From: an uncultured Clostridia bacterium
GTDB lineage: Bacteria; Bacillota; Clostridia; Oscillospirales; CAG-272
Length of the DNA: 5,491 bases
Assembly: GCA_937893945.1 (NCBI GenBank)
Contig: CALCTA010000114.1
Location: 1 to 5,491, forward strand
Reading direction: 5' to 3'
The position numbers were made by a program, and so were the translations under genes. The notes below the pieces were generated by a model. The model was not told the origin of the DNA. It made no database searches and was given only the letters and a program-made list of their open reading frames with translations. Below, piece by piece: positions 4,818 through 5,491 of this stretch (position 1 is its first letter; every line of letters begins with the position of its first letter).

Positions 4818-5405
4818 ATGAATCTATCTATTCGAAAATTGACAGTTGAATTATTAGATGATTGGTTATCCTATTTTGACAAAGATGCTTTTTCAGATAA
4901 TGATGAATGGTGCGGATGTTATTGTATGTGCTATCATTGGAATAACGCATTACAAAAGAAACGGGCGTGGAATTGCGACAAGGATTGTGCCGAGTATAAT
5001 AGAGAGCAAGCAATAGATTTTATCAAGAGTGGACGTATGCAGGGATATTTAGCGTATGTTGATAATGAGGTTGTTGGATGGTGTAATGCAAACGATAAAA
5101 AGGCATATGACAATGTAAATTTTAATTTTGCAAAGCAAGTTCCCGACAACGGAGAAAAAATTAAATCTATCGTTTGTTTTTCCGTAGCTCCCGGATATAG
5201 AGGTAGTGGTGTTGCTACAGCATTGCTTGATTACATATGCCAAGATGCAAAAGCGGATGGATATGTGATAGTAGAGGCATATCCATTTCAACATAATAAA
5301 TATCACACTTATCACGGACCTTTATCAATGTATAAAAAGAATGGTTTTGAGCTTTGTGGTCAAATAGAAGAATGTACAATATGTAGGAAATTTTTTAACC
5401 AATAA
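4818..5405 (+). CDS. GNAT-family N-acetyltransferase, cysteine-rich
   Basis: A 195-residue cytoplasmic protein with a GNAT fold, predicted to transfer an acetyl group from acetyl-CoA to an unknown amine. The acetyl-CoA pyrophosphate-binding motif is SVAPGYRGSGVATALL at 122-137 (R128, G131, A133). The preceding strand GYLAYVDNEVVGWCNA (76-91) and the late MYKKNGFE (171-178) are typical GNAT elements. An N-terminal cluster WCGCYCMCYHW at 31-41 places four cysteines (32, 34, 36, 38) in seven residues, with further cysteines at 53 and 57. This could bind metal or be redox-active, but that is inference. ATG 4818 is chosen because AAGGAG (4805-4810) is seven bases upstream; the same frame is open back to 4494 only because it runs through the palindromic element. 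Base composition is much more AT-rich than the operon (20 G+C in 4861-4920 versus 33 in 3001-3060), suggesting transfer. Confidence 0.86.
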   Translation: MNLSIRKLTVELLDDWLSYFDKDAFSDNDEWCGCYCMCYHWNNALQKKRAWNCDKDCAEYNREQAIDFIKSGRMQGYLAYVDNEVVGWCNANDKKAYDNVNFNFAKQVPDNGEKIKSIVCFSVAPGYRGSGVATALLDYICQDAKADGYVIVEAYPFQHNKYHTYHGPLSMYKKNGFELCGQIEECTICRKFFNQ

Positions 5406-5445
5406 TTGATATTTGGGATTAGACTTGATTTTTCGCACAGAAATA

Positions 5446-5491
5446 ACCCCGACAGACTTTTTAATCTGTCGGGGTATCTATTTGTTTTCTG
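5446..5491 (+). terminator. Rho-independent terminator after the GNAT gene
   Basis: An 11-bp perfect stem (5446-5456 with 5465-5475), including a CCCCG/CGGGG block, closes an eight-base loop. It is followed by a T-rich tract (ATCTATTTGTTTTCTG). It lies 40 bases after the acetyltransferase stop codon and should end that transcript. On the opposite strand the stem is followed by TATTTC, so it may also act weakly on transcription coming from the right. Confidence 0.82.

Overview
The window looks like part of a chromosome from a Gram-positive anaerobe of the class Clostridia, probably an uncultured gut Oscillospiraceae-type bacterium. The signs are strong TTGACA/TATAAT promoters with 17-bp spacers, purine-rich ribosome binding sites, a gph-like gene followed by rimO and pgsA, and short palindromic repeats of the kind scattered through gut clostridial genomes. 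The assignment rests on style and gene order, not on a database match.

Layout. Positions 1-543 hold no credible gene. They are packed with inverted repeats, a terminator-like hairpin and a compact nested palindrome. On the minus strand, 544-1332 encodes a class I SAM-dependent methyltransferase. Upstream of it (1333-1587, minus strand) is a complete regulatory leader: a consensus promoter, a 36-codon leader peptide with its own ribosome binding site, RNA segments able to form competing hairpins, and an intrinsic terminator ending 19 bases before the methyltransferase start codon. A second consensus promoter (1653-1681) fires the other way into an apparent operon: a HAD-family phosphatase (1715-2377), rimO (2422-3768) and pgsA (3784-4416). 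A terminator-like hairpin follows pgsA at 4482-4509, and a promoter with an extended -10 overlaps that hairpin. Next comes a 171-bp MITE-like palindromic element (4534-4704) and an AT-rich, cysteine-rich GNAT acetyltransferase gene (4818-5405). A strong intrinsic terminator (5446-5475) closes the window.

How the parts work together. The plus-strand operon is housekeeping: a small-molecule phosphatase, the enzyme that methylthiolates ribosomal protein S12, and the committed enzyme of phosphatidylglycerol synthesis. The methyltransferase and the GNAT enzyme look like accessory genes. The most interesting signal is the methyltransferase leader. Its layout matches transcription attenuation controlled by a translating ribosome, as known for several ribosome-targeting antibiotic resistance genes and for amino acid operons. 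I do not recognise the peptide. A link to an antibiotic or other translation stress is an inference.
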